From assembly GCF_019455445.1 (NCBI RefSeq), contig NZ_JAHWUS010000003.1, positions 186,001-250,000 of the forward strand: a stretch of DNA of 64,000 bases, read 5' to 3'. Below are positions 26,764-35,906 of the stretch, in pieces (position 1 is the stretch's first letter; every line of letters begins with the position of its first letter). The stretch is from Pseudaquidulcibacter saccharophilus (lineage in GTDB: Bacteria > Pseudomonadota > Alphaproteobacteria > Caulobacterales > Aquidulcibacteraceae). Position numbers and translations under genes: made by a program. The notes below the pieces were generated by a model that was given only the letters and a program-made list of their open reading frames with translations, was not told the DNA's origin and did not search any database.

Positions 26764-28233
26764 ATGTTTGCATTGTCGGATAGGTTGGGGGCGTTGAAAA
26801 ACGCCAAAATTAACGGAATTTTGCGTCTTATACTTGGCTGTTATGTTGCATCAATTGTGGCTTTTCCCGCATTGATCACAATGGTTACGGTAATTGTAAA
26901 ATTCTTGGCCGGCAATAGAATTATGGCAATCAGCGTTGCCATGCAATTGAGTGAATATAAAGACTTTCCAAAATCAAGCTTTTTGGCATCAACCATTATT
27001 TTCCCAATATTGGCTGTTTTTGTCTTCTTTTTACAAAAATTTACAATAAACAAACCGCCAATCAACGCACAAAAAATATTGCTTTTTGCGGGTGCTATAT
27101 TTTCCTCTTCACTAGTATTTATTGTACTGTTTGTTGCGGCAATAATAACCCATAATTATAATTACCCCGCGATTTTTACATTGGCTGCGATTGTTGCGCC
27201 TGTTGGTGTGTTCTGCGCGGCAATCGGGCATTTGGTGGTGTCGAAACCATCTGACGGTGATATAATTCGCCATTATTCAAAACTATTATTTGCAATTTTA
27301 ATATCTTCGTTGCTTGCATGGTTTTCCTTCTATTATCTTCGCTATGCGACAAATCACATTGGGCGAGAGCTGTTATATGGCCTCGAGGTTCGCGCATATT
27401 TCTTTGAACACGTAAATAATATTTATAGATGGTCAATTGATTATGGAATTATAATTGCCCCTATTTTGACTGCATATGTATATTTTTTGCGAAGAATTAC
27501 TTATGGAAAATCACAGAGAAGAGCTGAAGAGATATTGATAATTTCGGGGGTTATATTTGCGATTGTCCTTCATGTGATATTTGTTTTATTTACCGATGCA
27601 ATCGACCAAAAACGATTAACGCCAATTCAAACATTAATTAATATTTTGCCGATGGATATTTTTGCGGGCGCATTTTGTGCGGCGGTTGGGCATTTTGTTG
27701 CAAATTTTGGTGTTAAGCGTGAAAATGACCGAATAATAACGACATTAAAGCTTGTAATGGCTGTGGTTGTTGTCGGGTTTTTATCGCGCTTGGTTTACTA
27801 TATTTTTTACTTTGGTTTCATGAACCTTGTTGGCACGTTAAAATTTGGGATTGTTACCGGATTTCCTGTTTATAATGGATTTGAAGTTTTTGTTCTTTCA
27901 AGCCTTCGTGATAGCATTATGTTATTTTGGCCTTTGATGCTTACCGTGCTTTTATTGCGCTTGGTTACAAGAAATAAAACCCCCGAGACAGCATTAAAAA
28001 TCTTGATGGCGGTTGCCGTGATTTATGGCCCAATGCTTCATTTACTTATGGCTTTTATTGATGGAAGCCATGGCAATTATTATGTGAGTTCTTTTTACGG
28101 AAAACGGATATTTTTTGAAATTATGGCTGGCGTAGCGTGTGCATATATCGGGCACATAATTGTTAATGGCCTGCCAAAAATCAGCAAGCCAAAAATCAAT
28201 AAAAATCAAAATCAAATGTTGCTTGCGCAATAA
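26764..28233 (+). CDS. Polytopic membrane protein with three tandem homologous units, unknown family
   Basis: 489 residues from ATG 26764 (GGGGGA 7 bases upstream); ATG 26740 is an alternative. About 12 TM helices. Three units of roughly 155 residues are visible. Each begins with an amphipathic/TM segment (ILRLILGCYV, YSKLLFAILIS, TLKLVMAVVVV), has a central FP-L/F-helix region, and ends with an A-x-GH motif (FCAAIGHLVV, FCAAVGHFVA, ACAYIGHIIV). No known family is recognised. The stop is 8 bases from the convergent alaS stop. GC content is higher than in the SIR2 gene, so it may not belong to the same acquisition. Confidence 0.75.
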   Translation: MFALSDRLGALKNAKINGILRLILGCYVASIVAFPALITMVTVIVKFLAGNRIMAISVAMQLSEYKDFPKSSFLASTIIFPILAVFVFFLQKFTINKPPINAQKILLFAGAIFSSSLVFIVLFVAAIITHNYNYPAIFTLAAIVAPVGVFCAAIGHLVVSKPSDGDIIRHYSKLLFAILISSLLAWFSFYYLRYATNHIGRELLYGLEVRAYFFEHVNNIYRWSIDYGIIIAPILTAYVYFLRRITYGKSQRRAEEILIISGVIFAIVLHVIFVLFTDAIDQKRLTPIQTLINILPMDIFAGAFCAAVGHFVANFGVKRENDRIITTLKLVMAVVVVGFLSRLVYYIFYFGFMNLVGTLKFGIVTGFPVYNGFEVFVLSSLRDSIMLFWPLMLTVLLLRLVTRNKTPETALKILMAVAVIYGPMLHLLMAFIDGSHGNYYVSSFYGKRIFFEIMAGVACAYIGHIIVNGLPKISKPKINKNQNQMLLAQ

Positions 28234-28241
28234 GCGGGGGG

Positions 28242-30878
28242 TTAAATCCCCGCCTTGATTGCCGCCAATGCCGCATCGGCGTTTTCATCAGATGGTGCGC
28301 CGCCTTGGGCAAAGTCGGGCTTGCCGCCGCCACCTTGACCACCCATTGCCGCAACCGCCGCTTTGACCAAATCAACCGCATTCACCGCCGCGCCATTTAC
28401 CGCAACCGCAACGGCGGCTTTGCCATCCGCCTTGGCGATATAGGCAACCACACCGGTACCAAGTTTCGCCATTGCGTCATTCACCATTGGGCGTAAATCT
28501 TTTGCGCCAATGCCGTCAAGTACGCGGGCATCAACCTTTATTCCGTTGATTTCTTCAATCGCGCTTGCGCCGCCACCGCCGCCAAGTGCCAATTTTTGGC
28601 GTGCTTCGGCAAGCTCTTTTTCAAGGCGCTTTTTATCGGCAAGCAATGCATCAACCTTTGCTGGAAGCTCTTGGATAGGGGCTTTTAACGGCTCTGCTGC
28701 TGCGCGCGCCAATGCAGATTGTGACTTTAAATATTCGATTGCGGCTTCGCCAGTCATGGCTTCGATACGACGGATGCCGGCGGCAACCGCGCCTTCGGAT
28801 ACAATCGCAAATGCACCAATATCACCGGTGCGGAATGCGTGCGTGCCGCCGCAAAGCTCCACGGAATAGGCTTTTTTATTGCCATCCAAATCGTTACCCA
28901 TTGAAAGAACGCGAACTTCATCGCCATATTTTTCGCCGAATAATGCCATTGCCCCTTCGTTGATTGCATCTTCTGGGGTCATTAATTTGGTGGTGATTTC
29001 GGTGTTTTGACGAACCACTTCGTTAACAAGTGCATCCGCACGATCAATTTCATCGCGGGTCATTGATGCGCCATGCGCAAAGTCAAAACGCAATCTGTCA
29101 TCGCCAACCATTGAACCCTTTTGCGCCACGTGCGCACCCAATACTTGGTGCAATGCCTTGTGAAGCAAGTGGGTTGCCGAGTGGTTGGCACGGATTTTAT
29201 TGCGGCGTTTGATGTCGATTTTTAATTGCGCACTATCACCAGTTTTGATTTCACCTGTTTGCAATGTACCAATGTGGCAGAATAGACCGCCCGCGCGTTT
29301 TTGCGTATCTTCAACCACAAATACCGCGCCATTATCAAAAACGATTTCGCCTTTGTCGCCAATCTGACCACCAGATTCACCATAGAATGGGGTTTGGTTG
29401 AAAATTAATTCAGCCTTTTCACCTGCTTTTAATGCGTCGGTTTTTGCGCCACCGGTAACGATTGCGGTTAGGTTTGCACTGGCCTCATTGGCGTTATAGC
29501 CAAGGAATTCAGAAGAACCCAATTCATCAAACAAATTAAACCAAATGGTTTCGGTTGCCGATTGGCCCGAACCCGCCCAGTTTTTGCGGGCTTCTTCTTT
29601 TTGTTTTGCCATTGACGCGTTGAAACCATCCATGTCAACGCCAATGCCGCGTGCACGCAACACGTCTTGGGTAAGGTCAACCGGGAAACCATAGGTGTCA
29701 TAAAGATTGAATGCGGTTTCACCTTTTAGGGCGTCACCCTTTTGCAAATCTTTTGATGCGTCGTCCAAAAGCGCCAAACCACGACCCAAAGTACGGCGGA
29801 AACGGGTTTCTTCTTGTTCCAAAGTGGCGGTAATGAATGCTTCGGCACGTCTTAATTCAGGGTAGGCATTGCCCATCTCATTCACCAATGTTGGAACAAG
29901 ACGGTATAACAATGGCTCTTTTGCACCCAAAATATGGGCATGGCGCATCGCGCGGCGCATAATACGGCGCAATACATAACCACGACCTTCATTGGATGGG
30001 GTAACACCATCGGCAATAAGGAATGATGATGCGCGCAAATGGTCGGCAATTACGCGGTGTGAAGGTTGTTGCGCACCAATTGCCTTGGTTGCGGTTAAAT
30101 CTTCGGATGCTTTGATAAGGGTTTTGAAAAGGTCGATGTCATAATTATCATGCACGCCCTGTAAAACCGCAGAAATACGTTCAAGCCCCATGCCAGTGTC
30201 GATTGATGGCTTAGGCAGGTTGGTTTGTGAACCGTCGGCATGCTTTTCAAATTGCATGAATACAAGGTTCCAAATTTCAATGAAACGATCGCCGTCTTCT
30301 TCTGCTGATCCTGGTGGGCCGCCCCAAATATGCTCACCATGGTCATAGAAGATTTCAGAACATGGGCCACATGGGCCGGTATCACCCATTGACCAGAAAT
30401 TATCAGATGTTGGGATGCGGATGATACGGTCATCAGAGAAACCAGCAACTTTTTTCCAAATCGCCGCCGCTTCATCATCGGTGTGATAGACAGTTACAAG
30501 TAGTTTGTCTTTGTTAAGGCCGAATTCCTTGGTGATTAATTCCCACGCAAATTTAATCGCGTCATCTTTGAAATAGTCGCCAAAAGAGAAGTTACCCAAC
30601 ATTTCAAAGAATGTGTGGTGGCGGGCAGTATAACCAACATTATCAAGGTCATTATGCTTGCCGCCGGCGCGAACGCATTTTTGGCTAGAAGTGGCGCGCG
30701 GTGGATTTGGCGGGGTTTCTTGCCCGGTGAAAATATTTTTAAATGGAACCATGCCCGCATTGGTAAACATCAATGTTGGGTCATTTTGTGGGACAAGCGG
30801 ACTGGAGGCAGTAATATTATGCCCATTTGCACCAAAATAATCCAAAAATGCTTTTCTGATTTCGTTTACGCTTGTCAT
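28242..30878 (-). CDS. alaS: Alanyl-tRNA synthetase
   Basis: 878 residues from ATG 30878, where homology begins ([15 protein letters not shown]); the frame is open to 30992. Class II catalytic core ([17 protein letters not shown]), tRNA recognition region, editing domain with the zinc-type motifs [12 protein letters not shown] and CGGTHA, a short linker helix, and the C-terminal DHHA1 domain ([12 protein letters not shown]). It charges tRNA-Ala. The neighbouring recA gene on the same strand is a synteny common in alphaproteobacteria. No terminator separates it from the convergent membrane-protein gene. Confidence 0.98.
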   Translation of the reverse strand: MTSVNEIRKAFLDYFGANGHNITASSPLVPQNDPTLMFTNAGMVPFKNIFTGQETPPNPPRATSSQKCVRAGGKHNDLDNVGYTARHHTFFEMLGNFSFGDYFKDDAIKFAWELITKEFGLNKDKLLVTVYHTDDEAAAIWKKVAGFSDDRIIRIPTSDNFWSMGDTGPCGPCSEIFYDHGEHIWGGPPGSAEEDGDRFIEIWNLVFMQFEKHADGSQTNLPKPSIDTGMGLERISAVLQGVHDNYDIDLFKTLIKASEDLTATKAIGAQQPSHRVIADHLRASSFLIADGVTPSNEGRGYVLRRIMRRAMRHAHILGAKEPLLYRLVPTLVNEMGNAYPELRRAEAFITATLEQEETRFRRTLGRGLALLDDASKDLQKGDALKGETAFNLYDTYGFPVDLTQDVLRARGIGVDMDGFNASMAKQKEEARKNWAGSGQSATETIWFNLFDELGSSEFLGYNANEASANLTAIVTGGAKTDALKAGEKAELIFNQTPFYGESGGQIGDKGEIVFDNGAVFVVEDTQKRAGGLFCHIGTLQTGEIKTGDSAQLKIDIKRRNKIRANHSATHLLHKALHQVLGAHVAQKGSMVGDDRLRFDFAHGASMTRDEIDRADALVNEVVRQNTEITTKLMTPEDAINEGAMALFGEKYGDEVRVLSMGNDLDGNKKAYSVELCGGTHAFRTGDIGAFAIVSEGAVAAGIRRIEAMTGEAAIEYLKSQSALARAAAEPLKAPIQELPAKVDALLADKKRLEKELAEARQKLALGGGGGASAIEEINGIKVDARVLDGIGAKDLRPMVNDAMAKLGTGVVAYIAKADGKAAVAVAVNGAAVNAVDLVKAAVAAMGGQGGGGKPDFAQGGAPSDENADAALAAIKAGI

Positions 30879-31045
30879 TATTTTACCTGTATTTTGCGGA
30901 ACATTAGAAAAATAATATAACTTCCATTTTTCCTGTGCAAAGGATTTAACATTGGGGCGCGCAAAATCAACTGCCCATGCACCTAAATGCACGAAAAATG
31001 AGTGTTTTTATCAGTGGTGGCAAGCTATTGATTGCTAATAAAGAA

Positions 31046-31078
31046 CGACCCCGATTGGGGGCTAATCAATCGGGGTCG
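31046..31078. terminator. recA terminator
   Basis: CGACCCCGATTG-(9)-CAATCGGGGTCG, a perfect 12-base stem, followed on the minus strand by TTCTTTATT. Confidence 0.85.
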
Positions 31079-31116
31079 AAACTTTTATGATAAAATTGAA
31101 TTACTGAAGTGGTGAA

Positions 31117-32187
31117 TTATAATTCGCCATCAAAATCATCGCGTCCTTCGTCCAATGCCTCAACAATTAGGCCAGAGTTTTTGCGGATTTTTTCTTCTAA
31201 TTCAGTTGCCATTTCTGGGTTTGCTTTTAAGAAGCTGCGGGCATTTTCACGACCTTGGCCAATTCTTTGGCTGTCATATGAATACCAAGAACCAGATTTT
31301 TCAACGATTCCGGCCTTAACGCCCAAATCAATCAATTCACCAGTTTTGGAGATGCCTTCGCCATAAAGAATGTCGAATTCAACTTGTTTAAATGGTGGTG
31401 CAACTTTGTTTTTTACCACTTTTACACGGGTTTGGTTGCCCACAACATCTTCTTTTTCCTTAATTGCACCAATGCGGCGGATATCAAGACGAACCGAAGC
31501 ATAAAATTTAAGTGCGTTACCGCCAGTAGTAGTTTCCGGTGAGCCAAACATAACGCCAATTTTCATACGAATTTGGTTGATGAAAATGACCAAAGTATTT
31601 GAACGTGAAATTGACGCGGTAAGTTTACGCAATGCCTGTGACATCAAACGTGCCTGAAGACCAGGAAGGCTATCACCCATGTCGCCCTCAATCTCTGCTT
31701 TCGGGGTAAGGGCGGCAACAGAATCGACCACCAAAACATCAACCGCACCAGAGCGAACCAAGGTATCAGTAATTTCAAGCGCTTGTTCACCAGTATCAGG
31801 TTGGGAAATCAATAAATCACCCAAATCAACGCCAAGTTTTTTTGCATAAACCGGATCAAGTGCGTGCTCGGCGTCAACAAAGGCGCAAACACCACCGTTT
31901 TTCTGTGCCTCGGCAATGCAATGAAGGGCAAGGGTGGTTTTACCAGAAGATTCCGGCCCAAAAATTTCAATAATACGACCGCGTGGCAAGCCACCAATTC
32001 CAAGCGCAATGTCAAGTGATAATGAACCGGTTGAAACTGATTCAATTTCCACAGCCGGGGTGTTTTCACCCATGCGCATAATAGAGCCTTTGCCAAAAGC
32101 GCGTTCGATTTGCGCCAATGCCGATTCAAGAGCCTTTTCTTTATCCATTTCGTTTTTTTCCACCAAGCGTAAAGATTGTTGTGCCAT
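31117..32187 (-). CDS. recA: Recombinase RecA
   Basis: 356 residues. Walker [10 protein letters not shown] (77-85), Walker [13 protein letters not shown], the MAW-like L1 loop ([21 protein letters not shown]), L2 region ([18 protein letters not shown]), and an acidic C-terminus. It carries out homologous recombination and LexA self-cleavage in the SOS response. A GTTC-N7-GTTC LexA box lies 125 bases upstream of the start. No intein or interruption is present. Confidence 0.99.
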   Translation of the reverse strand: MAQQSLRLVEKNEMDKEKALESALAQIERAFGKGSIMRMGENTPAVEIESVSTGSLSLDIALGIGGLPRGRIIEIFGPESSGKTTLALHCIAEAQKNGGVCAFVDAEHALDPVYAKKLGVDLGDLLISQPDTGEQALEITDTLVRSGAVDVLVVDSVAALTPKAEIEGDMGDSLPGLQARLMSQALRKLTASISRSNTLVIFINQIRMKIGVMFGSPETTTGGNALKFYASVRLDIRRIGAIKEKEDVVGNQTRVKVVKNKVAPPFKQVEFDILYGEGISKTGELIDLGVKAGIVEKSGSWYSYDSQRIGQGRENARSFLKANPEMATELEEKIRKNSGLIVEALDEGRDDFDGEL

Positions 32188-32291
32188 GTTTTAAAATCCT
32201 TCTGTCACGATTCCCGTTTAAGGAATTAAATTTTTCAACTTTGGCGGAAAATATTTGCGGATAAATATTTTTAGCCCCGCCGCAAGAACAT

Positions 32292-32326
32292 ATGTATCTG
32301 AAATGTTCTCGGAACGCAAGCGGAAC
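32292..32326 (-). promoter_or_regulatory. recA promoter with LexA (SOS) box
   Basis: On the minus strand, GTTC-CGCTTGC-GTTC occupies 32326-32312, an exact alphaproteobacterial LexA box (GTTC-N7-GTTC). A possible -35 TTGCGT overlaps it and a possible -10 TACATA follows after 17 bases (ending at 32292), so bound LexA would block the promoter. Confidence 0.85.
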
Positions 32327-32467
32327 ATTTTACACACACGACCGAAAGTGACGTAATAGGTGACTTTTTTAGATACAGTAAAATAAAAATATCAATAAAA
32401 ACAAAGCACGATGTTTTTGTTTTGTTCTCATTTTTGTGTGAGAATTTTGCAGTAAGACTATATTTCT

Positions 32468-33328
32468 TTATTTTTTAAGGGTTTGGACAGCTATATTTTG
32501 CAATTGTTCTGCCTGTTTGGGTGAAATTCCCAATTCGCGTGCGGCGCGGTCGTTCTTACCAAATTTTGTTACGTCAAAACCATTTATCACGCTAAAATCC
32601 ATTAAAGCATGAAGGTAATAACCATAATTAGAGGCGTGGTAGCTATCCCAGCCCCATAAATTCACTTTATTAGAATCAATTCCATCATAAGGGTTGTTGT
32701 CGGCAATCCCTGCTATAAAGGCGTTTTCCCATGCCTGACCAAGTGGGATGACGGCGATAATATTTCCGTGATTTTGTTTTTTTGCGGCCTGATACCCGTT
32801 CATAATATCATTGGTCATCTGGGTTGTGCTTTTGTGATACCAATGCCCAGAAGGCTGATAAATTTGATCTGCACGCGGCCATGTGGCGGTCATATAGATT
32901 TTTACATTGGGGTTTTGCGCCCGAAACATTTGGGCAAATTTTTGGGAATATTCAATTAATTGCGCTGGATTTCCGGGGTTTTTGCCATCAAGAATAGATA
33001 ATGTGTGCATCACAACAATATCCCATTTTTGATTTAATATGTCATATTTGGTTTTATAATGTTGTTCCAACGTGGCGCCGGGTATGGTTTCGATATAAAC
33101 ATCGTAATCAAGGCCCGCCTCTTGTGAGAGCATCTTAAATATTGCGGGAACGCCACCAAATTTTTGCCCGTTTAAATCAGTAATAGTATCAGTATGGAAA
33201 AATTCGGCGCTTGCGGTTGCGCCATAGGTAAAGCTGTTCCCAATGAATAATATCTTTTTCGATTGCGCAAACGCGGGGTTGGCAATGGCAATAAGGATAA
33301 TAAAAAACAGCTTTATATAATTTTTCAT
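32468..33328 (-). CDS. Secreted SGNH/GDSL-type hydrolase
   Basis: 286 residues from ATG 33328 (AGGA 7 bases upstream; an in-frame TTG lies just before). The signal peptide ends at NPAFAQ. The first SGNH block KKILFIGNSFTYG supplies the nucleophile Ser, with further blocks MHTLSILDGKN and a late WDSYHASNYGYYLHAL segment that provides the catalytic Asp/His pair. It is probably a periplasmic esterase acting on carbohydrate or lipid esters. The substrate is unknown. The C-terminal region GVDVTKFGKNDRAARELGISPKQAEQL-like tail is helical. Confidence 0.8.
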   Translation of the reverse strand: MKNYIKLFFIILIAIANPAFAQSKKILFIGNSFTYGATASAEFFHTDTITDLNGQKFGGVPAIFKMLSQEAGLDYDVYIETIPGATLEQHYKTKYDILNQKWDIVVMHTLSILDGKNPGNPAQLIEYSQKFAQMFRAQNPNVKIYMTATWPRADQIYQPSGHWYHKSTTQMTNDIMNGYQAAKKQNHGNIIAVIPLGQAWENAFIAGIADNNPYDGIDSNKVNLWGWDSYHASNYGYYLHALMDFSVINGFDVTKFGKNDRAARELGISPKQAEQLQNIAVQTLKK

Positions 33329-33394
33329 CAAATTTCCTGCAAATATTGGCGTGGTGGCATTTAGGATATTGCGAAAATGATTTAAAGCAAGGTT

Positions 33395-34291
33395 ATGAAA
33401 GAAATTATTATAATCCTTGGCCCAACCGCATCGGGCAAAACCGCCCTAAGTATTGAAATCGCACGTAAATTTGATGGCGAGGTCATCAATATGGATTCTA
33501 TGCAGGTTTATAAAGACCTGCCGATTCTTTCTGCTGCACCGACAAAAAGTGAAATGGGTGATATTCCACACCATTTATTCGGTCATGTTGATGCCGCACA
33601 CCCATATTCAACTGGTGAATATATCCTAGAGGCGAAACGCGCGATTGATGGCGTATTATCACGCGGGAAAAAGGCAATTCTTGTTGGTGGAACCGGGCTT
33701 TATGCTCATTCATTGACCCAAGGCATGGTTGAAACCCCACCTGTGCCGCCCGAAATCCGTGCCAAAACCCGCAAACTTGTGGAGGCGGACCGCAAGGGGC
33801 AATATAACCGCCTTAAAAAGCACGATCCTTATTATGCCTCAAAAATAGAAGCCAATGATATTGTTCGTATTGCCCGCGCGCTCGAAGTTTTTGAAGCAAC
33901 CGGAAAATCACTTTCCGATTGGCATGCCGAAGAACAACCACCGATTTTAAAAAATGGAAGCTGGCAAGGCATTGGCCTTATGCCGGAACGTGAACCAGTT
34001 TATGAAAAAATCACCGCGCGCTTCAAAGCGATGGTGTCAAATGGTGGCCTACAAGAGGTTGAAGCCCTTTGGAAACGTGGCCTTGCAGAGGATTTACCCG
34101 CCATGAAGGCATTGGGTATTCCAAACCTAATTGAATATTTTGAAGGTCGCGCCCCGCTTGATGAAGCCATCTCAAGCGCGATTACCCAAACCCGCCAATA
34201 TGCAAAACGCCAACTTACATGGCTTCGCAACCGCGCCGCAGATTGGAAAAAATACCCTGATGCCCAGAGCATTTTGCGCGATTTAAAATAA
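33395..34291 (+). CDS. miaA: tRNA dimethylallyltransferase
   Basis: 298 residues. P-loop GPTASGKT (9-16), the DSMQVYKDLPILSAAPT segment, and HHLFGHVDAAHPYSTGEY with the catalytic region; VGGTGLYAHSLTQG and the C-terminal QTRQYAKRQLTWLRN tRNA-binding helix are present. It adds the dimethylallyl group to A37 of tRNAs reading UNN codons. It is divergent from the SGNH hydrolase with a 66-base gap. Start and length are normal. Confidence 0.97.
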   Translation: MKEIIIILGPTASGKTALSIEIARKFDGEVINMDSMQVYKDLPILSAAPTKSEMGDIPHHLFGHVDAAHPYSTGEYILEAKRAIDGVLSRGKKAILVGGTGLYAHSLTQGMVETPPVPPEIRAKTRKLVEADRKGQYNRLKKHDPYYASKIEANDIVRIARALEVFEATGKSLSDWHAEEQPPILKNGSWQGIGLMPEREPVYEKITARFKAMVSNGGLQEVEALWKRGLAEDLPAMKALGIPNLIEYFEGRAPLDEAISSAITQTRQYAKRQLTWLRNRAADWKKYPDAQSILRDLK

Positions 34292-34378
34292 AATCAAAAT
34301 ATTTTTGTCAAGGTTGCTTGACAATGCTCTTAAGTTGCGTAAAGTTTCCTTGTCAGCAAGGAAGCTTTGGGCGACATT

Positions 34379-35041
34379 ATGGAAAACGATAAGCAATTAT
34401 TATTGAAAGATTCAAAGAGGATAGAGGCGTCCATATTCCTTCTTTTGATGCTTAGTTTTGTTTCTCTAATTATAAGCATATGGCTTGATGACATGTCGAA
34501 TATAATAATGCTCGGTATAAGGTTTTTAATTGGCGCTGGTTTCTACGGGTATTTTTTAAAAGTCAAGTTTAAGATAGGAAAATTAAAAAACAGCCTGCCC
34601 GACAGGTTATACATCCATGTCACGCAAAAACTATTATTATTAAATTATATGATTTCTATTTTTGTATTCTACACATATTTTATACCGATACTTTTTAAAA
34701 AAGCTGGTAACGTTGATAGATTTATCGGTTTGGAAATCATTTCAATTTTAATATTGTTGGTAATGGCGATTTTGGATATTGCCACGCGCAAAAGTGATGA
34801 AGAAATTGGCGATGAACTAGCGCAGAAAATCCGTGATGAAGCTGCAAGAAATGCCTTTTATTTCTCAATTTTGGGGATTGGTGCGTTTCAAATAACAATG
34901 GCGGTTTGGGTTGATTTTAAAAACGCAATTGCCACACAGTTCGGCGCGCAGGCAATTGATGTTTCAATAATAGTTTCTGTTTTTATTCTTATTGCCTCGT
35001 GGGCAATCGGGCATCTTTATGCGCGCGGAAAATATCGGTGA
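34379..35041 (+). CDS. Membrane protein of an XRE-linked module, unknown family
   Basis: 220 residues from ATG 34379; an in-frame TTG at 34367 has a better-placed AAGGAAG and would add four residues. About five or six TM helices, with a cytosolic segment RKSDEEIGDELAQKIRDEAARNAFYF in the middle. No family is recognised. It is followed after 7 bases by a second membrane-protein gene and then by a small XRE regulator, a three-gene arrangement that is probably one transcript. Confidence 0.65.
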   Translation: MENDKQLLLKDSKRIEASIFLLLMLSFVSLIISIWLDDMSNIIMLGIRFLIGAGFYGYFLKVKFKIGKLKNSLPDRLYIHVTQKLLLLNYMISIFVFYTYFIPILFKKAGNVDRFIGLEIISILILLVMAILDIATRKSDEEIGDELAQKIRDEAARNAFYFSILGIGAFQITMAVWVDFKNAIATQFGAQAIDVSIIVSVFILIASWAIGHLYARGKYR

Positions 35042-35048
35042 GAGTGTG

Positions 35049-35699
35049 ATGGACAAAGATTTTTCAAAACAGATTAAAAAATATAAGCTCACGACACTCG
35101 GCTTTTTTGTAATTTTGGTTGGATTTTCAATTGATGTAATAATGGGTAAGGGTCCATCAAATGTAATATTAAAATTTTTGAATTTTTTTATAATTTTTAT
35201 GGGTATTGGTTTTGTAGTTTTTGGTTATAGATCAAGAATTTTTCTTGAAGAATATTTCAATGAAAATGAGGGTAAAGAAAATGAATATTTATCCTTTTCG
35301 TTTTTGGGAAAACTTCAAAGAATTGCAATAGTTCCAATTGGTTTATTAATTACCTATTCCGCATATAGAAATATTACCGATACATATATTTTTCCTGTTG
35401 TTTTTACAATGTTGTTGCTTTTAGCAGTTGTGATATTGCCGATATTTTTTAAGCCGTCAGAAAATTATGGTGAGTTTGAAGAGAATATTTCTCTTAAGGC
35501 AAAGTCAGTCGCTTTTGGTGTTACAATATTTATTCTGTCTGCATCCTTGATAGTATTTAAAATATTCCCTGATTTTCTTAATTCTACAATGTTGGTTTTC
35601 CATAACAATATAATCGATATGATGTCTTATTTAATTTATGCCGGTGTTACGTTGGCTATTATGGTTGGTGATTTTTACACTTGGCTTAAATATAGGTAA
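35049..35699 (+). CDS. Second membrane protein of the XRE-linked module
   Basis: 216 residues from ATG 35049 (GAGAG upstream), about six TM helices, AT-rich. Residues 60-90 (RSRIFLEEYFNENEGKENEY) form a charged loop. Weak overall resemblance in layout to the preceding membrane protein (six helices, charged mid-section) suggests distant relation, but no motif proves it. The next gene starts 6 bases after its stop. Confidence 0.65.
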   Translation: MDKDFSKQIKKYKLTTLGFFVILVGFSIDVIMGKGPSNVILKFLNFFIIFMGIGFVVFGYRSRIFLEEYFNENEGKENEYLSFSFLGKLQRIAIVPIGLLITYSAYRNITDTYIFPVVFTMLLLLAVVILPIFFKPSENYGEFEENISLKAKSVAFGVTIFILSASLIVFKIFPDFLNSTMLVFHNNIIDMMSYLIYAGVTLAIMVGDFYTWLKYR

Positions 35700-35705
35700 T
35701 AAACT

Positions 35706-35897
35706 GTGAAAAACAACCTAAAGGACTTGCGCGCAAAAAAGAATTGGTCACAAAATGACCTTGCGCTAGAACTTGGGGTGTCGAGGCAGACGATAAATGC
35801 GATTGAAACCGGGAAATATGATCCATCACTTCCGCTTGCCTTCAAAATATCAAAATTGTTCGCAATGAGTATCCATGAAATTTTTATTGATGAATAG
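35706..35897 (+). CDS. Small XRE-family HTH regulator
   Basis: 63 residues, GTG start at 35706. The whole protein is one Cro/C1-type helix-turn-helix: LRAKKNWSQNDLALELGVSRQTINAIETGKYDPSLPLAFKISKLF, ending in IHEIFIDE. Such one-domain regulators are often encoded next to small membrane proteins of undefined role, as here. It probably controls its own operon. The M16 peptidase gene starts 9 bases after the stop, so readthrough is possible. Confidence 0.9.
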   Translation: MKNNLKDLRAKKNWSQNDLALELGVSRQTINAIETGKYDPSLPLAFKISKLFAMSIHEIFIDE

Positions 35898-35906
35898 GAA
35901 AACCAA

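Noticed and set aside
28305..28869. Plus-strand frames opposite alaS
   Set aside because: The strand is occupied by a fully conserved alaS; these frames arise from codon bias on the other strand.
32417..32455. TTCTCA…TGAGAA hairpin as terminator of the SGNH hydrolase gene
   Set aside because: No T tract follows on the minus strand, so it is at best a weak structure.
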